A stretch of 64,000 nt of DNA, taken from the NCBI GenBank assembly GCA_040757835.1, contig JBFLWJ010000003.1, forward strand, positions 210,960 through 274,959. Reading direction: 5' to 3'. The position numbers and the translations under genes were made by a program. Position 1 is the stretch's first letter. Every line of letters begins with the position of its first letter. Positions 16,346 through 26,138 of this stretch are shown in pieces. The notes under the pieces are model-generated. The model did not search any database. It saw nothing but the letters and a program-made list of their open reading frames with translations, and was not told where the DNA came from. Source of the DNA: Actinomycetota bacterium (lineage in GTDB: Bacteria; Actinomycetota; Geothermincolia; Geothermincolales; RBG-13-55-18).

Positions 16346-17316
16346 CGTCGTTTCCCCCCCGCGAGGCCCGCCAGGTAACCGGCCATCTTGGCGGCGTCTA
16401 TGGCCAGCATGAGCAGGGCGACGCCTGGCACCGCCGCCGCCTGCTCCCGCGCCGGACGCCCCTGCATGTAGGAGGGGATACGCATCCAGCGCCTGCCCGC
16501 GTAGGCACACGCCGCCGCCGCGGTCGGCCCCGCCAGCCGCCGCCCGCGCGGCGATACGGCGCAGAACGCCAGCCATGCATAGGTGGCGAAGCGCACCAGG
16601 TGCCGCTGGGGGTACATGCCGGCCTGTCCGTCACCGCGGGCATAGAGAAAATACTGCCGCAGCAGGGAGCGCAGGTCCCGCCTCATCCTCCAGTAGACGA
16701 GGGCGTCCCTGGCCATGACGTGTTTTATACCCAGTTTCTTCCAGGCATGGTTGAAGTACATGTCCTCACCGATCTCCAGCCACTCCGGGTAGCCGCCCAC
16801 CACCTCCCACACCTCGCGCCGCAGGGCCAGGGAGCGCGATGAGGGCATGAAGCGGCCCTCGCGCACTTCCCGGGGCAGCGGCAGGGTGGCGCAGGCGGAC
16901 AACTCCTCGAACCATCCGCCGGTGAGGGGCTGGTAGAAGCCCGCCACCAGTTGGACCCGCGCGTCCTCCTCCAGGGGCGCGATGAGCCTCTCCAGCCAGT
17001 AAGGCCCGAGCACACACCCCGCGTCGGTCACGGCGATGGTCTCCTGCGAGGCCAGCCTGAAGGCCTCGTTCCTGCCGCGGGCTATGTTGCAGCCTTCGCA
17101 CACCTCGATGCGCGCCTCGAAAGGCGCCGCGGCTGCCAGTGAGCGCAGCAGCTCCAGGGTGCCGTCGCGGGATCCGCCGTCGACCACCACCACCTCGTCG
17201 GGCAGGCGCGACTGGCCCACGATGCTCGCCCACCATTCCCCCAGGTTACCGGCCTCGTTCAGCACCGTGGCGATAAGGGTCACCCGTTCCCGTGCGGCCT
17301 CGTTTCCCGCGGACAA
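16342..17316 (-). CDS. GT2 glycosyltransferase
   Basis: A 324-residue protein. The GT-A core shows VTLIATVLNEAGNL, VVVVDGGSRDGT, EGCNIARGRNEAF and IAVTDAGCVLGPYW, with the DAG in place of the usual DxD. A later IGEDMYFNHAWKKLG holds the ED catalytic base motif. The C-terminal 90 residues are basic and hydrophobic and probably lie along the membrane. It is coupled by a 4-nt overlap to the following GT2 and starts 2 nt after the stop of the preceding GT4, so it is central in a GT cassette. Confidence 0.85.
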   Translation of the reverse strand: MSAGNEAARERVTLIATVLNEAGNLGEWWASIVGQSRLPDEVVVVDGGSRDGTLELLRSLAAAAPFEARIEVCEGCNIARGRNEAFRLASQETIAVTDAGCVLGPYWLERLIAPLEEDARVQLVAGFYQPLTGGWFEELSACATLPLPREVREGRFMPSSRSLALRREVWEVVGGYPEWLEIGEDMYFNHAWKKLGIKHVMARDALVYWRMRRDLRSLLRQYFLYARGDGQAGMYPQRHLVRFATYAWLAFCAVSPRGRRLAGPTAAAACAYAGRRWMRIPSYMQGRPAREQAAAVPGVALLMLAIDAAKMAGYLAGLAGGKRR

Positions 17317-17318
17317 TC

Positions 17319-18479
17319 CTAGACCTCCTCCATGATGTGGTCGTAGACTTCCAGCACTTCGGCGGCGGCCTTCTCCCAGGTGAAGACCCGGGCCCTTTCC
17401 CGCCCCTTCTCCACCAGGCTGGAGCGGAGCGCCGGGTCGGAGATGAGGGTCTCGACCCTGGCGGCGATCTCCCCGGGCTCCAGGGGGTCATCGAGGAGCA
17501 GGGCCGCGTCGCCCACCACCTCGGGCAGAGAGGCGCGGCTCGACGTTATCACCGGCACCCCGCAGGCCATGGCCTCCAGGGGAGGCAGTCCGAAGCCCTC
17601 GTAGATGGACGGGAACACCAGCATGTCCGCCCGCACCAGCAGGGATTTCAGGCGCTCGTCGGGGACGTATCCCGTGAAGACCACCTCTTCCTCGAGGCCA
17701 AGGTCCTCCACCCTGAACATGAGCTTGCGGTATTCGATGTTGTTCAACCTGCCCAGTCCGCCCCCGCCGATGACCGCCAGCCGGTGCTCCAGGCCCGCCT
17801 CACGCAGCAAGGCGAACGCCTCCAGCAGGGTCGCCAGGTTCTTGCGGGGGTGCAGGTTACCGATGTAAGCCAGGTACGGGGGCTCCAGGCAGTATGCCCG
17901 CAGGGCCATATCCGCCTCCTCCTCGGAGGGCTCCTCCAAGAAGACCGGGTCCAGGCCCGGATAGACCACCCTCACCTTCTCGGGAGGAAGCTCGTAGACC
18001 TCCGCCAGCTCGCGGGCGGTGAATCGCGAGTCGGCCAGCACCACGCGCGATGCTTCGAGCAGTCCGGGGAGGGAGGAGATGAAGCGCCTGATTCCCTTGG
18101 ACTGCATCTCCGGGAAACGCACGAAGTTGATATCGTGCACCGTCGAGACCAGGCGCGCCCTCCGCAGGGCGGGCGCCTGGTAATTGGTGGCGTGAAATAT
18201 ATCGAAATCGCCCAGGAGAGACTCCGCCGGAAAGAGGTCCGTCCTCTTCCACCAGGTGTAGTAGAGGAAGTTGGCGGGGAGGTTAAACCCCCGGGCCCTC
18301 ACCCCCTCGAGGGGCGGCGAGACCTTCTTCAGGCGGTGCCCGGCCCGCAGGGACAAGGCGAAGAGCTCGAGTTCCAACTGCGGTCTCAGGCGCAGGATAT
18401 GGGCGGCAAGGTTTTCGGTGTAATGCCCTATCCCCGTCTTCTCGAGGAGAAAGGGGGTGCCGTCGCAAACGACCTTCAT
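17319..18479 (-). CDS. GT4 glycosyltransferase, mannosyltransferase-like
   Basis: A 386-residue GT-B protein of standard length. N-terminal [24 protein letters not shown] is the loop that binds the donor phosphate, here with [48 protein letters not shown] and the [17 protein letters not shown] donor-sugar motif (ExxxxxxxE) follow. Mannosyl- or rhamnosyltransferases commonly look like this, but the specificity is open. It is the first of the minus-strand GT cassette running down to 14402. Confidence 0.9.
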   Translation of the reverse strand: MKVVCDGTPFLLEKTGIGHYTENLAAHILRLRPQLELELFALSLRAGHRLKKVSPPLEGVRARGFNLPANFLYYTWWKRTDLFPAESLLGDFDIFHATNYQAPALRRARLVSTVHDINFVRFPEMQSKGIRRFISSLPGLLEASRVVLADSRFTARELAEVYELPPEKVRVVYPGLDPVFLEEPSEEEADMALRAYCLEPPYLAYIGNLHPRKNLATLLEAFALLREAGLEHRLAVIGGGGLGRLNNIEYRKLMFRVEDLGLEEEVVFTGYVPDERLKSLLVRADMLVFPSIYEGFGLPPLEAMACGVPVITSSRASLPEVVGDAALLLDDPLEPGEIAARVETLISDPALRSSLVEKGRERARVFTWEKAAAEVLEVYDHIMEEV

Positions 18480-18508
18480 ATCCTACCCGCCGTAAAGACT
18501 TTGCGCTC

Positions 18509-18928
18509 TCAGGGGCTCGCCGTGTTCCACTGCCCCCAGTTGATGAGGATTATCCCCGCGACGATGGCCACCAGCCCTATCCAGTTCAAGGTCAGGATCT
18601 CGCGGTTCTCGAAGAACTTGTCGTAGAACATGACCACGATGTAGGTCAGACTGACGAAGGGATAGGCCACGCCCAACGGCACGTCCGTGAGCACGATCAG
18701 CCAGCACAGCGCCGAGGCCACGAAGAGAACCAGTCCCAGTACGACGACCCAGTTGGTGGCGATCTCCTTGATGAAGGTGGCCGGCTTCTTCATGAGGTCG
18801 CCGGCACCCATGCCCGTCCTGTCCTTGATCTCGCTCATGCCCCGCCGCAGGCAGATCTGACCACCGATGGCCAGTCCCACGCTGACTATGATCATGACGT
18901 ACATCACCGGCTTGACTGCTGCTTCCAT
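18509..18928 (-). CDS. Small multidrug-resistance/EamA-like membrane protein
   Basis: A 139-residue protein with four hydrophobic helices (about 7-27, 57-77, 80-103, 113-133). The first contains a conserved-looking GGQICLRRGM. It belongs to the SMR/ArnE-ArnF/EamA half-size group, which includes flippases for undecaprenyl-phosphate sugars. The ATG at 18928 follows AAGGAGGAGAG and lies 71 nt from an extended -10 promoter. Beside a GT cassette a lipid-linked sugar flippase is attractive, but this is inference. Confidence 0.72.
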   Translation of the reverse strand: MEAAVKPVMYVMIIVSVGLAIGGQICLRRGMSEIKDRTGMGAGDLMKKPATFIKEIATNWVVVLGLVLFVASALCWLIVLTDVPLGVAYPFVSLTYIVVMFYDKFFENREILTLNWIGLVAIVAGIILINWGQWNTASP

Positions 18929-18998
18929 CTCTCCTCCTTGTAGACTGGCGCCCCGCTCACCGGGAGGATATCCCCGCGGGTTAGGGCATTTCAGGCGT

Positions 18999-19007
18999 AT
19001 TATATCA
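18999..19007 (-). promoter_or_regulatory. Extended -10 promoter for the SMR-like gene and GT cassette
   Basis: On the minus strand TGATATAAT (19007-18999) joins an extended -10 to a perfect TATAAT, then ACGCC. The same motif type is found at 563-571 and 25961-25953. Confidence 0.5.
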
Positions 19008-19046
19008 GCCTCGCGTGACGGCTTCAGTCGAGAGCGGGCCAGGCCC

Positions 19047-19859
19047 TCAGAAGGCCTCGTTGGCGAAGGCGGGCGCCTCGATGGGGACGGGGGGCTCCCC
19101 GCCATACCCGGAGAAGACGAAGACCAGCCGGGTCGTGCTGCTCTTGCCGCCCTCGAGGCTGAACGACTGGTCCATGGCCACCTGGCGCGGCAGCTTGTCC
19201 GCCGCCCCTATCCATATCTCCACCAGCAGTTCCCCCATGACTTCCCCCAGGTCAAGGCCCTCGAACTGTGCCGCGAAGGAGGGGTCCTGGGCGACGCGCG
19301 TGTTGATCAGCTCCTGGCTGCTGGCAAGGTAGCGCAGGTGTGCACAGCGCTCTCCGCCCGAGTCCTCGTAGCCCACGAATTCCGGCTTCTCGCCCATGTC
19401 GGCCAGGCTGGTCATGAGCGCGGTGTAGTCGAAGTAACGGTTCTGGTCGGAGAGGGGCCGGTAATGTATCCAACCGACCACGCCCAGTTGCTGCGACAGC
19501 CGCTCCCCCTGCACGTAGGCCGTCGTGCCCCCGTCCAGCGTAAGGTAGGTGAAGGCGTTCTCCTGTGTCTGTCCCGGCTGCCGGGAGCTGCTTACCGTCT
19601 CCGCGTATTCGTAGGTCTCGCGGTCGGGCAGGACGATGTCCCCGGCGACCCGCAGGTTCTGCTCGAACTCCCCCTCCTCCGTCAACAGGAGGTATGCCAG
19701 GTCCTGCTCGAAGTGGAGGTAGCCGCCCTGGTTGTCGTACTCCGCGACCGCCTGCCCGCAGTCCTCGAGCCAGGCGGTAGCGTCGCCGCCCCCGCAGCCC
19801 GCCACGGGCGTCAGGGCCGCCGCCAGCAGCACCACGGTCATGACCATAGTTCTTCTCAA
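19047..19859 (-). CDS. Secreted lipoprotein of unknown function
   Basis: A 270-residue protein. The N-terminus is a lipoprotein signal: basic MRR, a hydrophobic stretch, and the lipobox LTPVAGC with Cys22. The mature part is rich in polar beta-type sequence and has YLTLDGGTTAYVQGE and YIGAADKLPRQVAM-like segments, as in mycobacterial LppX/LprG-style lipoproteins that bind lipids. The resemblance is general only. Divergent from ugd, with about 240 nt between them. No specific function is claimed. Confidence 0.7.
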   Translation of the reverse strand: MRRTMVMTVVLLAAALTPVAGCGGGDATAWLEDCGQAVAEYDNQGGYLHFEQDLAYLLLTEEGEFEQNLRVAGDIVLPDRETYEYAETVSSSRQPGQTQENAFTYLTLDGGTTAYVQGERLSQQLGVVGWIHYRPLSDQNRYFDYTALMTSLADMGEKPEFVGYEDSGGERCAHLRYLASSQELINTRVAQDPSFAAQFEGLDLGEVMGELLVEIWIGAADKLPRQVAMDQSFSLEGGKSSTTRLVFVFSGYGGEPPVPIEAPAFANEAF

Positions 19860-20099
19860 GTCCGTCTCGCTCTCCCTAAGAGTCTCCCGTCCACGCCGGC
19901 TTCTCCGTTCCTTTCCCCGCGCCCTCCATTTTAATTCCTATGACGCCGGGACTTCCAACCGGGGTCCTGCCCCACCGCGGTGGCCGGCCGCGCGCGGCGG
20001 AAGAGACCGTCCCGCCCCGGCCTCGCCGGTTTGAAATCGTGTGCCCGATGGCTGTATCCTTGCAGGGAGACAAGTACGAGAGAGGAGCGGGTGAAGCGC

Positions 20100-21383
20100 A
20101 TGAAGATAGCTGTTATCGGCACCGGATACGTGGGACTGGTGACCGGGGCCTGTTTCGCGGACCTGGGACACACCGTGGTGGGAGTGGACAAGGACAAGGG
20201 GAAGATCCAGCGTCTCAACCAGGGGGAAGTGACCATCTACGAGGTCGGGCTCCCGGAGCTGATCTCCCGCAACCTGGACCGAAGCCTCACCTTTACCACC
20301 GACACCGATGAGGCCGTGCGCGCATCGGATATAGTGTTCATCACCGTCGGCACCCCCCAGGGCGAGGAGGGGGAGGCCGACATGTCCTTCGTCATCGCGG
20401 CCGCTTCGGAGATCGCCTCCTCCATAAGGGGATACAAGGTGATCGTCAACAAGAGCACCATGCCCGTGGGCTCGACGCGCCTGGTGGAGAAGGTCATCAA
20501 GGAGAGGGCGGACGGCGAGGAGTTCGACGTCATCTCCAACCCCGAGTTCCTGCGCGAGGGCACGGCGGTGCGCGATTTCACCAGCCCGGACCGCATCGTC
20601 ATCGGCACCGAGAGCCAGAAGGCCGCCGGGATCATGGCCGAGCTGTACCGGCCCCTCAACGCGCCACTCTTCATCACCGACCCGGCCAGCGCCGAGATGA
20701 TCAAGTACGCCTCCAACGCCTTTCTGGCCACCAAGGTTTCCTTCATCAACGCCATCGCCAACATATGCGAGGCAGTGGACGCCGACGTGAAGGAGGTGGC
20801 CATGGGCATGGGGTACGACCGCCGGATCGGTTTCGAGTTCCTGCGCTCGGGCCCCGGTTTCGGGGGCTCCTGCTTCCCCAAGGACTGCAAGGCCCTCATC
20901 GAGATCGCGCGGGGTTCCGGCTACCATTTCCACCTCCTGGAGGGCGTGATGCAGGTCAACCAGGAGCAGATCCGGCTGACGGTCAGGAAAGCGGAGCGCC
21001 GCCTGGGTGGGCTGGCGGACCAGAACATCGCCGTCTGGGGCCTCGCCTTCAAGCCCAACACGGACGACGTGAGGGATTCCCCCGCCATGGAGATCGCGCG
21101 CATGCTCTTGGAGAAAGGGGCGAGGGTACGCGCCTACGACCCCCAGGCCATGGATAATGCCCGCGAGGTCCTCCCCGATCTGGAATACGCACAGGACGCA
21201 CTGGCCGCGGCCGAGGGCGCCGACCTCCTTCTGCTCCTCACCGACTGGGACGAGCTGAAGATGCAGGACTTCCGCAGGGTGGGAGAAGTGATGAAGAGCC
21301 TGGAGATCCTGGACGCCCGCAACTGCCTGGAGCCCCTTGCCCTCCGCCGCCTCGGCTTCAACTACGAAGGCATCGGCCGTTAA
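20100..21383 (+). CDS. ugd: UDP-glucose 6-dehydrogenase
   Basis: A 427-residue protein. It oxidises UDP-glucose to UDP-glucuronate with two NAD. The NAD loop is GTGYVGLVTGACFADLG (7-23), the catalytic Cys is C258 in GPGFGGSCFPKDC, and the central KYASNAFLATKVSFINAIAN helix and C-terminal AFKPNTDDVRDSPA are characteristic. The ATG at 20100 is favoured by homology; a GTG 9 nt earlier is closer to the AGAGGAG site and remains possible. It supplies glucuronic acid for the surface glycan. It reads away from the lipoprotein and is followed by an unknown gene 58 nt on. Confidence 0.96.
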   Translation: MKIAVIGTGYVGLVTGACFADLGHTVVGVDKDKGKIQRLNQGEVTIYEVGLPELISRNLDRSLTFTTDTDEAVRASDIVFITVGTPQGEEGEADMSFVIAAASEIASSIRGYKVIVNKSTMPVGSTRLVEKVIKERADGEEFDVISNPEFLREGTAVRDFTSPDRIVIGTESQKAAGIMAELYRPLNAPLFITDPASAEMIKYASNAFLATKVSFINAIANICEAVDADVKEVAMGMGYDRRIGFEFLRSGPGFGGSCFPKDCKALIEIARGSGYHFHLLEGVMQVNQEQIRLTVRKAERRLGGLADQNIAVWGLAFKPNTDDVRDSPAMEIARMLLEKGARVRAYDPQAMDNAREVLPDLEYAQDALAAAEGADLLLLLTDWDELKMQDFRRVGEVMKSLEILDARNCLEPLALRRLGFNYEGIGR

Positions 21384-21441
21384 GGACTCGCCGCTTCCTA
21401 CCGACATCTCTATATAGCGAGACAAAAACGAGGAAGCGCAA

Positions 21442-22536
21442 ATGCTGGAAGTGAGCACCTGCCCGGAATGCGGCATACCTGCGTCCTTCAGCGCGGGGCA
21501 AGCCTGGCTGAACAACGGGGACATCATCCAGAGGACCAGCGAGACCGCCCGCATGATCTTCATGGAATGCCAGAACCTGGACCCCCTCTTCGCCAACATC
21601 GGCATCATCATCGGCTTCCCCGTCGAGGAGCTGGTCCAGAACATCAGCGCGCGGGGGGCCGCCGTCTATATGGAGCGTCTCATACCGGACGAGCTGAAGG
21701 GACTGATCCGCTCCCGCCAGATAGACCTGGGCTTCCTGGTCAACTCCGTGATCCTCTACTGCCACGTGCTGGGCTTCGGCAGATACGAGTTCGTTGATCT
21801 CCGCTACGAGGGCGATGCGGATGACTACTACAAGCAGCGCGTGTTCAGGCCCTTCTCCGTGCCCGAGGCGGCCGGGAACCTGGCGGGAGTGCTGTCCACA
21901 GCCGTGGGCGGAGAGCATGCCGTGACCTACGAGGAGGTGGCCCCGCACCTGTACGAGTTCACCACCAGCTGGACCGAGTACCCCGACACCCTCAAGAAGA
22001 AGCTGGCCTTGGAGGGATACGAGCACCACGACGGCGATCTCGAGCTCGAGCGGTGTGCCGGCTGCGGCAGCCCCAAGGCGCTGGCGGGGTTCCGCTGGTA
22101 CCTCGAGGAGGGCATCATAGAAAACGTCCAGACCGGCAAGCGCATGGCCATGCTGGGAGGGGAGTTCCTGGACCGCGTCTTCGAGGCGCTCCGCACCGAG
22201 CTGGGCGACACCATCCCCTCCGTGGTCATCGAGGCGCAGCGCCGTTTCACCAAGACGGGCTTCTACTCCATCGACCAGGTGCAGAACGAGGACGAGTTCC
22301 GCACCCAGCTCGCCCTGCGGGGCCTGGGCAACCTGCGCATGATCAGGATGGGTACGCGGGGCCTGCGCCTGCGCATCGAGAATGCCGCAGCCCACCTGCT
22401 GACCGTGGGCATGGCCCAGGGGCTCTACGAGATGGCGCTGGACGTGGATTCGCTCGTGGACTGGGAGTTCTCGAAGCAGGGGGAGCTGCTGGTGGAGGTC
22501 AAGCCGGCTCAGAAGCCGGGGTTCTCCATGCGCTGA
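21442..22536 (+). CDS. Unknown two-repeat protein with paired CxxCG motifs
   Basis: A 364-residue protein I do not recognise. It contains two similar halves. CPECGIP at residue 8 and CAGCGSP near residue 200 are each followed by a similar W-x-L/E-x-G-I/D-I-I-x-x-x-T-x-x-x-R-M pattern and a region with VEELVQN or PSVVIEA. The Cys pairs suggest metal binding or a structural zinc site. It has no signal or membrane segment, so it is probably cytoplasmic. GAGGAAG precedes the ATG. The stop abuts the stop of the convergent GT4 with no gap (TGATCA). Function unknown. Confidence 0.7.
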   Translation: MLEVSTCPECGIPASFSAGQAWLNNGDIIQRTSETARMIFMECQNLDPLFANIGIIIGFPVEELVQNISARGAAVYMERLIPDELKGLIRSRQIDLGFLVNSVILYCHVLGFGRYEFVDLRYEGDADDYYKQRVFRPFSVPEAAGNLAGVLSTAVGGEHAVTYEEVAPHLYEFTTSWTEYPDTLKKKLALEGYEHHDGDLELERCAGCGSPKALAGFRWYLEEGIIENVQTGKRMAMLGGEFLDRVFEALRTELGDTIPSVVIEAQRRFTKTGFYSIDQVQNEDEFRTQLALRGLGNLRMIRMGTRGLRLRIENAAAHLLTVGMAQGLYEMALDVDSLVDWEFSKQGELLVEVKPAQKPGFSMR

Positions 22537-23649
22537 TCACCGGCCCGCCGCGTCCTCGTAAGCATGTGCGGTCGACTCGATGGTGCTCTCCCAGCGATAT
22601 GCGGCGGCCCTGTCCATCCCCCTCTCGGCCAGCTCACCACGCATGTCCTCGTCGTCGAGGAGGCGCCGCATGGCTTTCCTCAGGTCCATGGGGTCTCCCG
22701 GGTCGACCAGCAGCGCCGCCCCTTCGCCCACCTCGCGCAGGGACGAGCTGTCGGAGGTGACCACCGGGATGCCCCGCGCCATGGCCTCCAGCACCGGCAG
22801 CCCGAACCCCTCGTAGACGGAGGGATAGACGAAGATGGTCGCCCCGCGGTAGACGGCCTCCAGTTCCCGCTGGGGAAGAAAACCGAGCCAGCGCACCCCC
22901 GCCTGGGAGAGGATGCGCGACAGCTCGCGCCGGCCCATCCATCCCGGCGCCCCGACCAGGACCAGCTCTCCGCTCTTCCTCTTCTCCTCGGCGCTGAAGG
23001 CCTCGTAAGCCCGCACCAGGCGGTGCAGGTTCTTGCGCGGTTCCACCGTGCCGACGAAGAGTATGTAGCCCGGTTTCAGGCCGTGCCTGGCCAGGACCTC
23101 CTCGATCTCCTCCCGGCCTGGGCTGTCGGGCACGTCCACGCCCAGGGGCACGACCCTGACGCGGGGATCGCCCTTGCCGATGAGGGAGCGCAGGTCGTCA
23201 CCGGTGCTGTGGGAGTCCGCGAGGATCACGCGGGCATGCCGCAGGATAAGGCGCAGGCCGCGCTGGTGAAAGAGATTCCAGCGCAACGGGAAAGCCCCCG
23301 GGTACTTGAGGATACAGAGGTCGTGTACGGTGGCCACCAGGGGGGCGCGTGACGGCGGGAACACCAGGGAAGGCGCGTGCACGAGGTCGAGCCCGCCCAG
23401 GTAGCGCTCCAGGTACGGCCGGCCCACGCCGTGCCAGGCCAGCCCCATGGCGTCGCGACGAGCCGGCAGGCACGCCTCTTCCACCGCGTCCAGGCCGGGG
23501 AAGAGCTGGCCGCTCCCGGACCCGTGATGGGCCAGCACCAGCTGTCCGTCCAGCCGCCCCGCCAGGCCGGGCACCAGGTGGCGCAGGTAGGTGCCGATAC
23601 CCCCGGGCTGGTCGTAGAAGAGCTGGTCCGCGAAGATGGCCGCGCGCAA
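22537..23649 (-). CDS. GT4 glycosyltransferase
   Basis: A 370-residue GT-B protein. It begins FADQLFYDQPGGIGTYLRHL, with the glycine-rich donor loop, and has VATVHDLCILKYP, VILADSHSTGDDL, LFVGTVEPRKNLHRLVRAY and the EGFGLPVLEAMARGIPV donor motif. It resembles the mannosyl/rhamnosyltransferase group, like the 17319-18479 protein. It lies 31 nt downstream of a membrane glycosyltransferase in the same direction, so the two are probably one operon. Specific sugar not determinable. Confidence 0.9.
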   Translation of the reverse strand: MRAAIFADQLFYDQPGGIGTYLRHLVPGLAGRLDGQLVLAHHGSGSGQLFPGLDAVEEACLPARRDAMGLAWHGVGRPYLERYLGGLDLVHAPSLVFPPSRAPLVATVHDLCILKYPGAFPLRWNLFHQRGLRLILRHARVILADSHSTGDDLRSLIGKGDPRVRVVPLGVDVPDSPGREEIEEVLARHGLKPGYILFVGTVEPRKNLHRLVRAYEAFSAEEKRKSGELVLVGAPGWMGRRELSRILSQAGVRWLGFLPQRELEAVYRGATIFVYPSVYEGFGLPVLEAMARGIPVVTSDSSSLREVGEGAALLVDPGDPMDLRKAMRRLLDDEDMRGELAERGMDRAAAYRWESTIESTAHAYEDAAGR

Positions 23650-23680
23650 TTTACGTCCTCCCCGCTCGCATCGCCGCCGC

Positions 23681-25807
23681 CTATTCCACCAGGCGGTACA
23701 GGACGATCTCCTCCAGATGATGCGTCCGCCTGCGCGGACGGTATTCGAAGGCCTTCTCCAGGTCGTTCTCCCTCAAAAAGTACTCCTCAACGCGGCTCGT
23801 GGACAACCCCCCCACCAATCGCGGCTGCGCGCCGCTCATGGCCGGCCGCCACAGCAGGTAGGCCGGGCGCTGCGGGAAACCCAGGTCGCCGAGGATTTCC
23901 TCGAAATCGTCCTGGGCAAGATATCCGTTGTCCAGCATCCACACCGATTCCACCCCGTAGAAGCAGCGCAGGGGCGCGCCGAAGAGGTCCCCCAGGTTGT
24001 CGTCCAGGACCACCACCCCTCCTTCCCCGACCTGCCCCGCGATCTCGCCGCACAGCTCCAGCTGGTTGCCCCCCTCCTGCAGCCCCATCAGGGGCATGGA
24101 CACGTAGACCATGAAGAAGATGAGGTAGAGTAGGAGCGCGGCGGCGGCGGCCTTCCTCGCCCATACCACCCAGGGCCGCCACTCCACCCCGCCGCGTACC
24201 TGGTCCGCCAGGCCCTTGAGGAGGCAGGTGATGGCCATGGCCGCGGTGGGCAGGACCACCGGGACCAGCCTGCGCATGGCGTACATATGCAAGGGGGTAA
24301 TGTGCAGGTTCATGCTGAAGACGATGGTCATCATCAGCCCCATCAGGGCCACTGGCACGGCCCAGTAGCGCCGGGCGCGGGAGAGCCAGGTGGCGAAACC
24401 CGCGTAGATGAGCATGACGCCGGTGAAGGAGAAGTACCACGCCCAGCGCACCAGGGACTCCTTGTTGAAGGAAGGCCCCTGGAAGGCGTTGATGTCGCCG
24501 TAGGTCATGAGCGTGCTCTCCCCCGCGGAGCGGATGAAATAGACATAGACGAAGAAAGCGGCCAGCCCCGCCCAAAGCAGCGAAACCCACAGCCACCTCA
24601 GCCTCGCCAGCCGCCTTACCCTGTCCCGGATGTCCGCGGCGAAGAGGAAGGCCACACCGTAGAGGAAGGGCAGCAGCACGCCCGGGAAATCGAGCAGCCA
24701 GCGCCAGCGCTGCCAGGTGCTGCTCCATATGGAATGGAAATAGGGGGGCGAGGAGAGGGCTCCCACCACCAGCGACAGGACGGCCCCGGCCGCCAGCAGA
24801 CCGCAGAACCACCAGTCCGCCTCCGCTAGGCCGCTCCACACGCGTTTGCACAGGTAGAAAAGGGCGAGGGGGAGGGCGATGACGATGAAGTCCGCGTGGC
24901 ATAAGAAACCCAGGGTGAAGAGTAACGCCGCGGCGGCGGCCGTGCCCCGCCGCTCTTGCCCCTCCTGCCGCAGGTAGGCGGTGAGGCAGAGGGAGCCCCC
25001 CACGAAGAAGGCCATGTTCATCATCTCGCTGGTGCCGTAACGGGCGAAATAGACCATGAGTGGAGAGAGGGCGGCGATCACCGCGGCCGTCACCCCCCAT
25101 TTCCATCCCAGCGTCCTCGCGGCGAGGAGGTAGAGGCCCCACAGGGCCAGCACCCCCACGGCGGTGACGGCCCAGAACATCGACTGCGGCCCGAGAAAGG
25201 ACGCGAAGACGGCCATGAGGGACGGCCACAGGTAGAAGAACTGGGGCACCACCCTGCCCTGTTCGAAATCGGTGATATAGAAGGCCTTGTTCTCCCAGGC
25301 CTCGAAGGGAAGCTCTGGTTCCGGGTTGGGCTGGTAGACCATGTCGCGGCGTTCCTCATCCACCTCCCGCACCGTGGGCACCTCCAGGTATACGTCCCCC
25401 TCCCTCTCGATGTGCGCCGCGATGTTGGGGTAGATACCCACGTCGATATAGCCGAAGACTATGCGCCCCGGCGGAGAGAAGAGCGCGAAGGCGGCCGCCA
25501 GCAGCAGGATAACCGCCGCCATGCGCTTGAGGTCCAGGTCCTCGCGCCGGAATGGCAGCCGTCGCGAGAGCAGGGCCATGGGCGCGCAGAGCGCCCCCAC
25601 CGTCAGCAGGAGGTGGGCCAGGGAATAGGCGGAGGCCATCGCGAGGACCTGGGCGCACAGGGCCACCAGGCCCGTGCCCAGCAGGAACGAGAGGAAGGCC
25701 CTCTCCCCGGTCTTCAGGCCATCGCGCGAGCGCCTCACCAGGGACACGGCAAGGGCCCCGGGCACGAACAGCACGGCGGTGAGCGCGAGCACCTTCAGGA
25801 CGGTCAA
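23681..25807 (-). CDS. Polytopic GT-C-type membrane glycosyltransferase
   Basis: A 708-residue protein with about 12 hydrophobic helices. After two or three N-terminal helices a long extracytoplasmic loop holds IVFGYIDVGIYPNIAAHI, with the Asp of 'GYIDVG' placed like the GT-C catalytic acid, and EVPTVREVDEERRD. A WxFxYGTSEMMNM stretch follows in the middle. The last 150 residues are soluble and ended by RRTHHLEEIVLYRLV. It likely transfers a sugar from polyprenyl phosphate to an extracellular glycan. It is transcribed from a strong extended -10 at 25953-25961. Confidence 0.72.
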   Translation of the reverse strand: MTVLKVLALTAVLFVPGALAVSLVRRSRDGLKTGERAFLSFLLGTGLVALCAQVLAMASAYSLAHLLLTVGALCAPMALLSRRLPFRREDLDLKRMAAVILLLAAAFALFSPPGRIVFGYIDVGIYPNIAAHIEREGDVYLEVPTVREVDEERRDMVYQPNPEPELPFEAWENKAFYITDFEQGRVVPQFFYLWPSLMAVFASFLGPQSMFWAVTAVGVLALWGLYLLAARTLGWKWGVTAAVIAALSPLMVYFARYGTSEMMNMAFFVGGSLCLTAYLRQEGQERRGTAAAAALLFTLGFLCHADFIVIALPLALFYLCKRVWSGLAEADWWFCGLLAAGAVLSLVVGALSSPPYFHSIWSSTWQRWRWLLDFPGVLLPFLYGVAFLFAADIRDRVRRLARLRWLWVSLLWAGLAAFFVYVYFIRSAGESTLMTYGDINAFQGPSFNKESLVRWAWYFSFTGVMLIYAGFATWLSRARRYWAVPVALMGLMMTIVFSMNLHITPLHMYAMRRLVPVVLPTAAMAITCLLKGLADQVRGGVEWRPWVVWARKAAAAALLLYLIFFMVYVSMPLMGLQEGGNQLELCGEIAGQVGEGGVVVLDDNLGDLFGAPLRCFYGVESVWMLDNGYLAQDDFEEILGDLGFPQRPAYLLWRPAMSGAQPRLVGGLSTSRVEEYFLRENDLEKAFEYRPRRRTHHLEEIVLYRLVE

Positions 25808-25952
25808 CGCCCCTCACCTGTCCCGCGGCCGTTATTCCCGGTAACGCCCGTATCCTCTTCCCTGCCGTGATACATGCCCCGCCGCCTCCGCATAACGATA
25901 GCTCTCGACTTCGCCGGCCTCGCACGCGCGTCGTTTGCCGGTGATCGAGCGT

Positions 25953-25961
25953 ATTATACCA
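25953..25961 (-). promoter_or_regulatory. Extended -10 promoter for the GT-C/GT4 operon
   Basis: TGGTATAAT on the minus strand, followed by ACGC, with GTTAAA 16 nt upstream as a weak -35. It lies in the 331-nt divergent region 25808-26138; the rest of that region is GC-rich and shows nothing else clear. Confidence 0.55.
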
Positions 25962-26138
25962 GCCTGCCGAGGCCTTTAACCTGCCGGCCTCGCCACCGCC
26001 CCCCGCTTCCGTCATGGCATCGAGAGACGTGCGTAGCGCCACCCGTTCCGGACGCGCGGTTTAAAAGGCACCGCACCGGGGGCGGCGAATATGAGATTAT
26101 TAGACAGAGCTTTCGCGGTTCTTACCCGAGGAGCGGGC

